Shown here one piece after another: positions 28,438 to 36,458 of a DNA stretch of 64,000 bases. Both the position numbers and the translations under genes were made by a program. Every line of letters begins with the position of its first letter. Position 1 is the stretch's first letter. The notes beneath the pieces are model-generated. The model saw only the letters and a program-made list of their open reading frames with translations. It made no database searches and was not told the origin of the DNA. Origin of the DNA: Streptomyces bungoensis (lineage in GTDB: Bacteria; Actinomycetota; Actinomycetes; Streptomycetales; Streptomycetaceae); contig NZ_KQ948852.1 in assembly GCF_001514215.1 (NCBI RefSeq), positions 377,254 through 441,253 of the forward strand, given 5' to 3'.

Positions 28438-28769
28438 GCACGACCGTCGACGACGAACTCTGGTCGGCGGTGGGGGACCCGACGCGGCGGCGGATGCTCG
28501 ACCTGCTGCTGGCCGGCGGCGGGACGGCGACCACGCTCAGTGAGCACCTGCCCGTCACGCGGCAGGCGGTCGCCAAACACCTCGGCGTGCTCCACCGGGT
28601 CGGGCTGGTCCACGTGACGCCGTCCGGACGCGAGCGCCGCTACGAGGTCGACGAGGCCCAACTCGCCCGCGCGGTAGCGCAACTGTCCTCGGTCGGAGCG
28701 GCCTGGGACGCCCGGCTGCAGCGCATCAAGCGCATCGCCGAAGCGATTCAGCGCAGCCAAGAGGACTGA
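28434..28769 (+). CDS. ArsR-family helix-turn-helix repressor
   Basis: A 111-residue winged-helix repressor of the SRPBCC-linked, metal-free group: LWSAVGDPTRRRMLDLLL, recognition helix LPVTRQAVAKHLGVLHRVGLV, wing SGRERRYEV. No metal-binding cysteine pair (CVC type) is present, so it is not a classical metal sensor. Starts at GTG overlapping the previous stop. The two GCAACC/GGTTGC palindromes at the operon promoter are its probable binding sites. Confidence 0.9.
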   Translation: MSTTVDDELWSAVGDPTRRRMLDLLLAGGGTATTLSEHLPVTRQAVAKHLGVLHRVGLVHVTPSGRERRYEVDEAQLARAVAQLSSVGAAWDARLQRIKRIAEAIQRSQED

Positions 28770-28808
28770 CCACGAGAAGCAGCAAACGCACGAGAAGGAG
28801 GCAGCGAA

Positions 28809-29249
28809 ATGGTGGACATCCTGCACAGGATCGGGGTCACGTCGTCGCCGGACGCCGTCTACACGGCCCTGACCACGGTCGACGGCCTGGCGAGCTGGTG
28901 GACGCGGGACACGGACGGCGACGCCGCTCCCGGCGGAGTGCTCCGGTTCCGCTTCGAGCCCGGCGGGTTCGACATGAAGGTCCTGGAGGCTGAGCCCGAC
29001 GAGCGCGTGGTCTGGGAGGTCGTCGACGGCCCCGAGGAGTGGATCGGCACGCGGATCAGCTTCGAGCTCAAGCAGGAGGACGGCTTCACGATCGTGCTGT
29101 TCCGGCACGAGGGGTGGAAGGAGCCGGTGGAGTTCATGTACCACTGCAGCACCAAGTGGGCGACCTTCCTGATGAGCCTCAAGAAGCTGGTCGAGACCGG
29201 CGAGGGCGAACCCGCGCCGCACGACGTCAGGATCAGCAACTGGCACTAG
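28809..29249 (+). CDS. SRPBCC/AHSA1-domain protein
   Basis: A 146-residue START-like protein: ILHRIGVTSSPDAVYTALTTV, GLASWWTRDTDGD, and the C-terminal helix STKWATFLMSLKKLVE. AGAAGGAGG precedes the ATG. Third gene of the SRPBCC-ArsR-SRPBCC unit, 39 bases after the ArsR stop. It is only distantly similar to the first SRPBCC protein and belongs to the subgroup with the GGxxxF(R)FxPGGFDMKV strand region. Ligand unknown. Confidence 0.88.
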   Translation: MVDILHRIGVTSSPDAVYTALTTVDGLASWWTRDTDGDAAPGGVLRFRFEPGGFDMKVLEAEPDERVVWEVVDGPEEWIGTRISFELKQEDGFTIVLFRHEGWKEPVEFMYHCSTKWATFLMSLKKLVETGEGEPAPHDVRISNWH

Positions 29250-29403
29250 GTTCAGCCGCGAACGCCCGGCCGTCCGCGTGCCGTTGCGGACCACCGCCGA
29301 GCCGGTGCCGCGGAGCCGTTTCGCAAAGGAGACGTTTGTACGAGCGCAGACGGTGCACACGATGACCTAACACGTTCTTTACACGACGAGACGGAGACGC
29401 ACC

Positions 29404-29682
29404 ATGGGCATCATCGCGTGGATCATCATCGGCCTGCTCGCCGGCGCCATCGCCAAGGCCATCATGCCCGGCAAGGACCCGGGCGGCATCATCATCACCA
29501 TGCTCATCGGCGTGGCCGGCGGTCTGCTCGGCGGCTGGCTCGGCAAGGTGATCTTCGGCGTCGACTCCGTCGACGGGTTCTTCGAACTCTCCACGTGGAT
29601 CGCGGCGATCGTCGGCTCCCTCATCCTGCTCGCGCTCTACCGCGTCGTCACCGGCAACCGGCACTCGCACCGTCACGCGTAA
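29404..29682 (+). CDS. GlsB/YeaQ/YmgE-family membrane protein
   Basis: A 92-residue inner-membrane protein with three hydrophobic segments: IIAWIIIGLLAGAIAKAIM, a Gly-rich second helix (GGIIITMLIGVAGGLLGGWLG) split here in two parts, and WIAAIVGSLILLALYRVV; the His-rich tail is NRHSHRHA. GGAG lies seven bases before the ATG. The family is often stress induced; its molecular role is not known. It is a single-gene unit that ends at a strong terminator. Confidence 0.9.
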   Translation: MGIIAWIIIGLLAGAIAKAIMPGKDPGGIIITMLIGVAGGLLGGWLGKVIFGVDSVDGFFELSTWIAAIVGSLILLALYRVVTGNRHSHRHA

Positions 29683-29710
29683 GTCGCCCACGCCGAACTC
29701 CGGAACCGCG

Positions 29711-29745
29711 GACGGCTCCCACCCTGGATCGCAGGGGGGAGCCGT
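29711..29745. terminator. Bidirectional hairpin terminator
   Basis: GACGGCTCCC at 29711 onward pairs with GGGAGCCGTC ending at 29745, and the stem continues with CCCTG/CAGGG past a bulged A. It lies between the YeaQ-like gene and the convergent end of drmC. Confidence 0.8.
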
Positions 29746-29778
29746 CGCCGTGTGCGGGGCGGCAGGGGCTCGGGTGCG

Positions 29779-30558
29779 CTATGCACCTGGTTGCCGAGGC
29801 TGAAGAGGCCTCAGCACACCCAGGCTTTGCAACTCCACGATGTGTTCGGCCGCACGTCGCGGTGTTTCACCGCCGGTGATGAGCACGCCGGCCTCGATGT
29901 TGCGCCGAGCGGCGGCCTCGGTCAGGTTGGCGCTGCCGAGGAAGAGCGTGTGGCGATCGGCGACGGCGAGCTTGGCGTGCTGACGGGAGCCGGCCTGCTG
30001 GGCCGGGTCCCGGGCCCAGGTCCACACCTTCACCCCGGGTACCGACGTGAAGGCGTCGGCGGGCTCCTTCCCCGAAAGGAGTCCGCCGGCGCCGGCCAGG
30101 GTCTCGACCACGACGTGCGTCTGCACGCCTCTGTCCACGGCCTTTGTGAGGGCTCGTGTCAGGGCGGGGTAGGCACGAGCCGCGTATGTCATGGCCAGCA
30201 GTTCGTGCTGGGCCTGATCGATGACCTCGATGAGCACCTGAGCGGTGGCGCGAACGGGTACGGCAGGTGTGGAGGGGCCGCTCCACACCGTGCGCACCCG
30301 GACCGCGTCCCGGGCCTTCTTCCGGGCGGCGACGTAGCCGCGCAGATAGGCGGCCGCCTCGGCCGGCGGGACCGACTCCGACTCGATCGCGTCGCACAGT
30401 CGCGCCACGGCCTCGCCGACCGCTGGTGTCGCCAGCGCGGTCAGTATCCGTTCTCTGGAGCGTGCCTCGGCGAGCAGCCCAGCGAGGTCCTTGCTGCGAG
30501 AGAGCCCGAGGGCCGCGACGGCGGCCTCGGCGGCCTTCTCGAACGCGACCCGGCTCAC
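29779..30558 (-). CDS. drmC: DISARM protein DrmC (phospholipase D-like)
   Basis: A 259-residue protein of the PLD superfamily. The single HKD motif is QHAKLAVADRHTLFLGSANL near residue 190 (His, Lys and downstream GSxN), preceded by a helical N-terminal half. In DISARM, DrmC is the accessory PLD-like component. GTG start overlaps the drmB stop by 4 bases (GTGA at 30555-30558); the much longer open frame upstream is antisense-like sequence inside drmB and is rejected. Last gene of the drmABC unit. With one HKD motif it probably acts as a dimer. Confidence 0.9.
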   Translation of the reverse strand: MSRVAFEKAAEAAVAALGLSRSKDLAGLLAEARSRERILTALATPAVGEAVARLCDAIESESVPPAEAAAYLRGYVAARKKARDAVRVRTVWSGPSTPAVPVRATAQVLIEVIDQAQHELLAMTYAARAYPALTRALTKAVDRGVQTHVVVETLAGAGGLLSGKEPADAFTSVPGVKVWTWARDPAQQAGSRQHAKLAVADRHTLFLGSANLTEAAARRNIEAGVLITGGETPRRAAEHIVELQSLGVLRPLQPRQPGA

Positions 30559-32450
30559 GGCAGGAGACCGACCGGCGTCAGCACCGGTTCCTTGTCCCCG
30601 GCCAGCGGGACGAGGAACCGGCGGTCCAGGAACCGGTTGCCGCGTTCGCACGTCGTTTCCGACACGAACAGACAGACGTGGCACGCGGCTCCGTGGAGGA
30701 AGTCGGCCGGGTCGTGCGGCAGACGCTCGGCGCAGAGCGGATCGGCCGAGCAATGACCGGCGTCGGTCAGGGCCCGGCGCACTATCCGGTCGAACTCGCG
30801 TTCCTCGGCGAGGGAGACCAGACCGCCCAAGGTGCCCTCGGAGTCCGGAACCGCAGTGTAGATGAGGATGCCCGTCCTCGGGTTCTGCTCGTCTCCCGCG
30901 TATATTCGCTCGGCGAGCGAGGCGGAGTTGTACCCGCATTCCAGGGCGATGGTGCGGATCAGCAGGTGGGACAGGGTGTGCAGGGCGATGTACCGTGCTC
31001 CGGGCCAGCCGTAGTAGGGGTCGAAGGCACTCGTCTTGCGGTCCGACTTCCGGTTGGCCCGGAATCGTGCGTAGGCCTCTCTGTGTGCCTCCATCTGCGC
31101 GGACTTCTCCATGCGTGCGACCCACTCCGCCATCAGACCGTCCCGTACGCGCAGGAAGACACCCTCGCCGCGCACCTCACTCGCCGGCACCCAGTTGCGG
31201 ACTCCGCGGGACAGTTCGACTCGCGTCGCGACCTCCGGGGATTCCGGGTCGGGCGCGTCGAGCCGGGTGAAGCCGATCAGTGCCCGTGCCTCGCGCAGCC
31301 GCTCGACCTGTCTGATGTCGGCGAACAACTCGCTCATACGGGCCGGCACCGGGACCTGCCGCAGCGCGAAGTCGTCACTGGGGGCAGGGACTGGTCCGGA
31401 GAGCGCGTCCCATTCCGGCCCGAAGAGGTCGGCCTGAACGTCGGGCGCGGAGGGAGCCGGTCCGGCCGTCCCCTGTTTGCGCGCTCCGATGGCCGCGATG
31501 ACGCCGTCAGCGTCGAACTCCTTCAGGAAGGCGAACTTCGGCATGCGTGCCACGAAGTCGAACTGCGTCCGGTCCTCGATGAGTTCGAGGTCGGGCCAGT
31601 GGTCGTCGAGGAGCTTGTCGATGTCCCCGCCCTGCGCCTTGGGCAGGGCCAGCGCACTGAGGGTGAGGGGGAACCACTGGTTGGACGCGCCCGCCACCAT
31701 CAGGACGGACTCCTGCGCGCAGCCGTTCGACTCGAAGGTGCCCAGGTGCGGGTGCCGCCCGCGGCATGCAGGCAGGTTGCGGCGGCCCCGCTCCCCCATG
31801 GCTTCCCGTATGTTGCGCTTGACGCCGCAGGCGACGCATTCGATGGTGACGTTGGCGGCCTGGTTGCCGCCGTGGTCCTTCATGCGCAGCTTCGGACGTG
31901 GAGTCTTGCCGCAGGCCTGGCCATGGTGGACGTACGCGGTGTACGGGAACTCGTCGAGATGCCCTGCGGTGCAGACCAGGGTGAAGCGGGCGGCCACGGC
32001 GAGTGGCTTGCCCCGCTTGCAGTCGTGGACGAACTTGGCCTCGTGCGGAGTCCGCGGGTTGGAGTTGATGAAAGCGAACTCTCCGGAGTCGACGGCCGCC
32101 AGCACATTGCACGCGGTGCAGCGCAGCCACTGCGGGAAGGGCGTCACGGGCACGCCGACCCCCTGGGCCGCCCAGCCTTTCGGATCCGTGTCGGCGCCCT
32201 CGAGCCAGGGAGCGGCCCGCAGCTGCTCGACCTGTCCGCGGCCGTAGCGCTGGAGGGACCGGTTGACCGCGGCGCGGAGGCGGGGCTCGTCGATGTCGTA
32301 GTCGGTGATCCCGGAATGGCTCCAGGAATCGATACCGCGGATGAGGACCGAGAAGTTCGGCAGGTCGACGAGTGCGCCGACACCGGCGGTGAACATGAGG
32401 TGGCTGGGCCGTACGGCACCGACCCTGCGGTTGCCGGCATGGGTGCTCAT
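30555..32450 (-). CDS. drmB: DISARM protein DrmB (DUF1998, Zn-binding)
   Basis: A 631-residue protein that partners the DrmA helicase. It has many paired cysteines: LRCTACNV near 112, FTLVCTAGHLDEFPY, TIECVACGVKRN, LPACRGRHPHLG, and the C-terminal CHVCLFVSETTCERGNRFLDR (DUF1998). These probably bind Zn and position DNA. The start codon overlaps the drmA stop (ATGA at 32447-32450) and the stop overlaps the drmC start. In known DISARM, DrmA and DrmB form a complex that senses DNA with 5' overhangs; length and motifs here are complete. Confidence 0.92.
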   Translation of the reverse strand: MSTHAGNRRVGAVRPSHLMFTAGVGALVDLPNFSVLIRGIDSWSHSGITDYDIDEPRLRAAVNRSLQRYGRGQVEQLRAAPWLEGADTDPKGWAAQGVGVPVTPFPQWLRCTACNVLAAVDSGEFAFINSNPRTPHEAKFVHDCKRGKPLAVAARFTLVCTAGHLDEFPYTAYVHHGQACGKTPRPKLRMKDHGGNQAANVTIECVACGVKRNIREAMGERGRRNLPACRGRHPHLGTFESNGCAQESVLMVAGASNQWFPLTLSALALPKAQGGDIDKLLDDHWPDLELIEDRTQFDFVARMPKFAFLKEFDADGVIAAIGARKQGTAGPAPSAPDVQADLFGPEWDALSGPVPAPSDDFALRQVPVPARMSELFADIRQVERLREARALIGFTRLDAPDPESPEVATRVELSRGVRNWVPASEVRGEGVFLRVRDGLMAEWVARMEKSAQMEAHREAYARFRANRKSDRKTSAFDPYYGWPGARYIALHTLSHLLIRTIALECGYNSASLAERIYAGDEQNPRTGILIYTAVPDSEGTLGGLVSLAEEREFDRIVRRALTDAGHCSADPLCAERLPHDPADFLHGAACHVCLFVSETTCERGNRFLDRRFLVPLAGDKEPVLTPVGLLP

Positions 32451-35400
32451 CGCTGTGCCTTCCTGGCCGTGTCGGCTGTGAGGGGCCCGTACTCGTCACT
32501 GTCCACGGTGGTCGCCGTGTCGGGGTCGGCGTCGGACTCGGTCGCGGACGCCCCGAACGTCCAGTCGGGTCCGCCGCCCGAGGGTTCTTCCAGGAACGCT
32601 CCGCCGCCGGGCAGGAGCAGGTTGATCTCGTTCTCCGTCTCGCGCATCGACATGCCGACGGTCAGCTCGGTCCACCGGGATCCGTCGGCGCGCCTGAGCA
32701 GTCCGTTCACGACGGTCGTCTTGTGCTTCTCCTTGCGGTAGCCGAGCGCTGAGCTGCTCTCGTCGCGCTTGCGGCGCCATTCGTCCTTCAGCCGGTCCAG
32801 CCGTTCGCTCAGGTACTGGCGCGGCCGGTCGCCGCCCACCCGTTCGGCGCGTTCCAGAAGCCGCCGTTCGATCTCCTGCGCGAGCGGCCCGTCGAGGTCG
32901 ACGTGGTGGGCGTCGAGGTTGCGGGAAGTGTCGTAGGCCGCGTGCCGCAGCGCGGCGACGTAGGTGGCGGCGACGCCCCGGTCGAGTGCGCGGCGGGTGT
33001 ACGGGGTGACGGAGAGGGCCTCCACCTGACGGTAGAACGTCGCGTGGTAGTGCTCGAAGTCCTCGTAGTGCGCGAGGTCGCGGGGCCGCGACCAGTTGTA
33101 GAGGGTCACCACCAGACCTGGGCGCCTGGCGTCACGGCCGACCCGAGAGGACGCCTGGATGTACTCGGCGGTGTTCTTGGGCTGGCCGACGACCAGCATC
33201 AGGCCGAATCGGGAGACGTCGACACCGACCTGCAGCATTGAGGTGGCGAGGACCACGTCGACGGCCTGCCGGACGGCCGGTGTCATGGAGGCGCGGGGCT
33301 CTCGCTTCTCTTTCATGGCGGTCGCGTACTCGCGGATGAAGGCGCGCCGCCGTACCGAGGTGTCACGCTCGGGGTCGAACTCGATCTCCAGCCGCTTCAG
33401 GGCGGCTCCGATGTCCGCCGAGGAGATACGGGAGGTCAGTTCCTGGATGCTGAGCATCCCCGTTCTGCTCACGATGCGGTCCGAGAGCGTGTCCTGGCCC
33501 TTGCGGCTGCCGTTGGAACGCACCCGGGTGGTGATGTCGTCGTCCATGTACCTTCGCATACCGGCGAGTTCGCGGGTCGCGTTGAAGTAGCCGACAAGGG
33601 TCATGTACGGGTCCGCGGGGCTGCCGTAGTCATCGAAGAGCTGCTGTCCGGCGAGCAGCAGGATCTCCGCGACGCGGATCTCGGCGGCTTTCAGTCGTGT
33701 TCCGTGCGCGCACACACCGAGGTAGCGACGGCCCGGGTTCTCCCGGCTGAGTTCCACCTGCCGCGAGAAGAAGGTGTCGCCGACGTCCACCACCTGCGGC
33801 GGGAAGACGGCGACCTCGCGGCCGAAGACACCGCGCACCTGGTCGGCGGCCCGCTTGGTGGTCGCGGTGGACGCGACGATCTTGGGGCCGGTCTCCTGGC
33901 GCCGTCCGTGGGCGTCGGTGAAGCTCCAGGTGCACAACTGGTCGACCGCGGCTTCGAAGAGGCCCACGGTGGTGCCGAGTGCCCCGGATATCAGGTGCAG
34001 CTCGTCCTGGATGATCAGATCCGGGGGCCGCAGACGGGTGACGGGCTGGGCGGTGACACCGGGCAGGGCGCCCCGGGCGTTGTGCCGGCCACCGCAGCCT
34101 GTCTTGGCATCCAGGTCGTCGTGCCGGTACCCGTGGCGGGGGCAGAGCTCGGTGACCCTGCCGAACAGCAGGCCCGCGTAGCCGTTCCAGGGGAGCTGGG
34201 CGAACTTGTCGACCGTGGCGATCAGCAGCGAGGGCGCCAGCCGGTAGATCTCCTCGTCGACGGTGAGGACCGGGATCCCCTCCCCGAGCGATTCGCGACG
34301 GGAGAAGGGGCAACGGTCGTCCCCCTCCCCGCGCGGACAGTACAGCAGGATGCGGCGACGGCCTTCGTCGTACTCCATGTTCGAGCGGGCCGTCAGTCCG
34401 CTGCCGCACCAGGGGCAGGTGAGGACCTGCAGGACGCGGGCGTGCTTGTCGCTGGCGCTCTCCTTGGCCTCGGCGATCTGTTCCTTCGCCTCGTCGAACC
34501 AGTTCGGCGACACGGAGGTGCCAACCCAGAGCCCGATACGGAAGGGAGTGGAGCCCCAGCGCCGGTCTCGTGCGAACTCCTCGCGGCGCAGCACCTCGCA
34601 GGCGCTCACCAGGGCGGCGGCACGCTGGAACTGCTGGGCGGTCAGCAGTCGCAAGGTGTAGCGCATGAGCACGCCCACCCCGGCCTCGCCGCTGCGGGCC
34701 TCGGATCCGGAGCCGATCGTCCCCTGCAGGCGTCTCAGCGCGAAGGTGTAGGCGGCCAGGCCCAGATACGCCTCGGTCTTGCCGCCACCGGTCGGGAAGA
34801 AGAGCAGATCGACGAGGGCTGCCCGGCCGGTGCCGCGGTGCGGGTGTCCGGGCTGGGTGAGGGAGGCGATGTTCAACAGCACGAAGGCGAGCTGGAACGG
34901 GCGCCAGCTGGCTGCCGCCTTGCCCTTGGCGTGCACCTCCTCCTGGGCCTCCCGATAGGAAAGGGGGTCGTTCTCACGGCCGGCGCGGGCGGCCGCGACG
35001 GCGGTGTTGCGCCGCTGCAGGGCCATGGCCCGGTTGGCGAACCGGAAGGCTGCCAGGGCCGTTTCGTCGGCCAGGAGCCGATCGATGCCGAGGGTGATGC
35101 GGTCACAGACCTCGAGTGCCTGCTCGATCGCGACCTCGGCCGATTCGCGCAGGTCGTCGGGGAGTGAGCGGGCTGCCCGGCGCTGCTGCTCCAGCCAGGC
35201 GCCGTACCCGTCGGCCAGCGGTGCCAGGGCCGCGCCGAGATCGGCCCGGCGGTCGGGCACGGCGAGCGCGGCCAGTTCGTCCATGCCCAACTCCAGCCCA
35301 TGGAGCAGGTCCTGGTCCTCGAGTGCCGGGGCGGTCGTAGCCCTCACGTCGTACTCGGGAAGCCAGACGGTGGTCAGGCGGTGGGCGTTGCGTTCGCCGG

Positions 35401-36277
35401 CGCGGACGTGGGCGTGCACGGCCACGTTGCGGCCCTTGGCGTGGCTCAGGCTGTCCCGGTAGAGGAGACGCAGCCGCCGCTCTTCGGGGTCCTCGGGCAC
35501 CTTGCCGGGGCCGGCCGTGTCGAGGGGATCGTCGACCGGCAGGAAGACGGCGGCCTGGTCGTCGGGGAAGGCGGTGACGTCGATCTCGGTCTGGAAGAGC
35601 CAGTGGGCGTCGCGTGCGTCCCGGCTGTCCGGCTGCCGGTTCACCAGGGCCAGCTCGACTATCCGCAGATCCTCGGCGTCCGTGCGACCCGTGTGCCGGC
35701 GTACCTGCACGTCGAGGACCACGGCTTCGCCGTCGAGTTCGACGGCCCGGTCGCTCCCACCCGTCACGTCGATGTCCACCAGGTGCTCGACGGGCTCACG
35801 CGACCAGACCCTGCGGGTCGTCCCCCGCTCGGTGGCTTCCTCCGACTGCGTGTACCGCCCCCAGCGGACCACGGCACTGAGCGTGCCGACGGATGCCGGG
35901 ACCGTGAAGGACAGACCCATGGACGACGCCCAGATGTGCCCGGCGGCCTGCGGGCTCAGCCGGTCCTGGAGGGCACTGTCGTCACCTTCCTGCTCGTCGC
36001 CCGACTCGCCGTCCGCGCTCTGTGCCGCCGCCCGGGCGATCCCTTCCGTGGTGACGGCCTGGGGGCGGGGACCGAGCATGCCGACCAGGTAACGATCGCG
36101 CGGCCCGGAGGAGGCGCTCGGCAGGGTCTCCGTCTCGCCGTCCCAGGGGCCGAGCAGGTCCCGGCGGATGTAGGTCACGAGTGCGTCCCTGACCGCGTAG
36201 GAGTCCCCGGCCCGGAACGTCTGGGGAACTTCGTCGAGTGGATGTGGGACAGCGGCCTGGGCAGGCTGGGCCGGCAT
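32447..36277 (-). CDS. drmA: DISARM helicase DrmA
   Basis: A 1276-residue SF2 helicase, the core DISARM motor. Walker A is in LLFFPTGGGKTEAYLGLA near 495; motif II is IIQDELHLISG near 759; the C-terminal RecA domain has TSMLQVGVDVSRFG and SSRVGRDARRPGLVV. A Cys cluster CPWCGSGL/CPRGEGDDRCPF lies between them. The start at 36277 has AAAGGA nine bases upstream; a start at 36322 would leave little leader. First gene of the drmA-drmB-drmC operon, read from the TTGTGT-N17-TATATT promoter. No methyltransferase, drmD or drmE is found on either side. Confidence 0.92.
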   Translation of the reverse strand: MPAQPAQAAVPHPLDEVPQTFRAGDSYAVRDALVTYIRRDLLGPWDGETETLPSASSGPRDRYLVGMLGPRPQAVTTEGIARAAAQSADGESGDEQEGDDSALQDRLSPQAAGHIWASSMGLSFTVPASVGTLSAVVRWGRYTQSEEATERGTTRRVWSREPVEHLVDIDVTGGSDRAVELDGEAVVLDVQVRRHTGRTDAEDLRIVELALVNRQPDSRDARDAHWLFQTEIDVTAFPDDQAAVFLPVDDPLDTAGPGKVPEDPEERRLRLLYRDSLSHAKGRNVAVHAHVRAGERNAHRLTTVWLPEYDVRATTAPALEDQDLLHGLELGMDELAALAVPDRRADLGAALAPLADGYGAWLEQQRRAARSLPDDLRESAEVAIEQALEVCDRITLGIDRLLADETALAAFRFANRAMALQRRNTAVAAARAGRENDPLSYREAQEEVHAKGKAAASWRPFQLAFVLLNIASLTQPGHPHRGTGRAALVDLLFFPTGGGKTEAYLGLAAYTFALRRLQGTIGSGSEARSGEAGVGVLMRYTLRLLTAQQFQRAAALVSACEVLRREEFARDRRWGSTPFRIGLWVGTSVSPNWFDEAKEQIAEAKESASDKHARVLQVLTCPWCGSGLTARSNMEYDEGRRRILLYCPRGEGDDRCPFSRRESLGEGIPVLTVDEEIYRLAPSLLIATVDKFAQLPWNGYAGLLFGRVTELCPRHGYRHDDLDAKTGCGGRHNARGALPGVTAQPVTRLRPPDLIIQDELHLISGALGTTVGLFEAAVDQLCTWSFTDAHGRRQETGPKIVASTATTKRAADQVRGVFGREVAVFPPQVVDVGDTFFSRQVELSRENPGRRYLGVCAHGTRLKAAEIRVAEILLLAGQQLFDDYGSPADPYMTLVGYFNATRELAGMRRYMDDDITTRVRSNGSRKGQDTLSDRIVSRTGMLSIQELTSRISSADIGAALKRLEIEFDPERDTSVRRRAFIREYATAMKEKREPRASMTPAVRQAVDVVLATSMLQVGVDVSRFGLMLVVGQPKNTAEYIQASSRVGRDARRPGLVVTLYNWSRPRDLAHYEDFEHYHATFYRQVEALSVTPYTRRALDRGVAATYVAALRHAAYDTSRNLDAHHVDLDGPLAQEIERRLLERAERVGGDRPRQYLSERLDRLKDEWRRKRDESSSALGYRKEKHKTTVVNGLLRRADGSRWTELTVGMSMRETENEINLLLPGGGAFLEEPSGGGPDWTFGASATESDADPDTATTVDSDEYGPLTADTARKAQR

Positions 36278-36343
36278 GCGATGGGTCCTTTCGGACAGGT
36301 CCGTTGCGATTCGGGCGTGCACCGATGGTGTGACGGCATCAGA

Positions 36344-36372
36344 AATATAGATTGTTGACTGAGTTCACACAA
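36344..36372 (-). promoter_or_regulatory. drmA promoter
   Basis: Minus strand: TTGTGT (36372-36367), exactly 17 bases, TATATT (36349-36344). The -10 is unusually AT-rich for this genome. The island motif (36359-36369) overlaps the -35 and spacer, so a bound regulator would control drmABC. Start codon is about 67 bases downstream. Confidence 0.7.
36359..36369 (+). promoter_or_regulatory. Island motif CTNAGTTCACA, copy 1
   Basis: CTGAGTTCACA in the divergent gap between drmA and the RelE-helicase gene. Read with TTGA before it, it is part of an imperfect palindrome around AACT/AGTT. On the minus strand it overlaps the drmA -35 and spacer. Confidence 0.6.
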
Positions 36373-36458
36373 TGATTCCCGTAGGCTTCGTCGCCGGCAT
36401 CCCGATCAGTCTCTAGTCTGGTGCTCGCCCACCGCCCGCCCGTGACCCGAGGACGCCC

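Noticed and set aside
29300..29404. Stress-sigma-like promoter (GTTT...GTAC) before the YeaQ-like gene
   Set aside because: The -10 region lacks the GGGTA core expected, so the match was too weak to list.
30558..31125. Upstream extension of the drmC frame
   Set aside because: It lies inside drmB and reads as Arg/Pro-rich text; the GTG overlapping the drmB stop gives the proper DrmC length.
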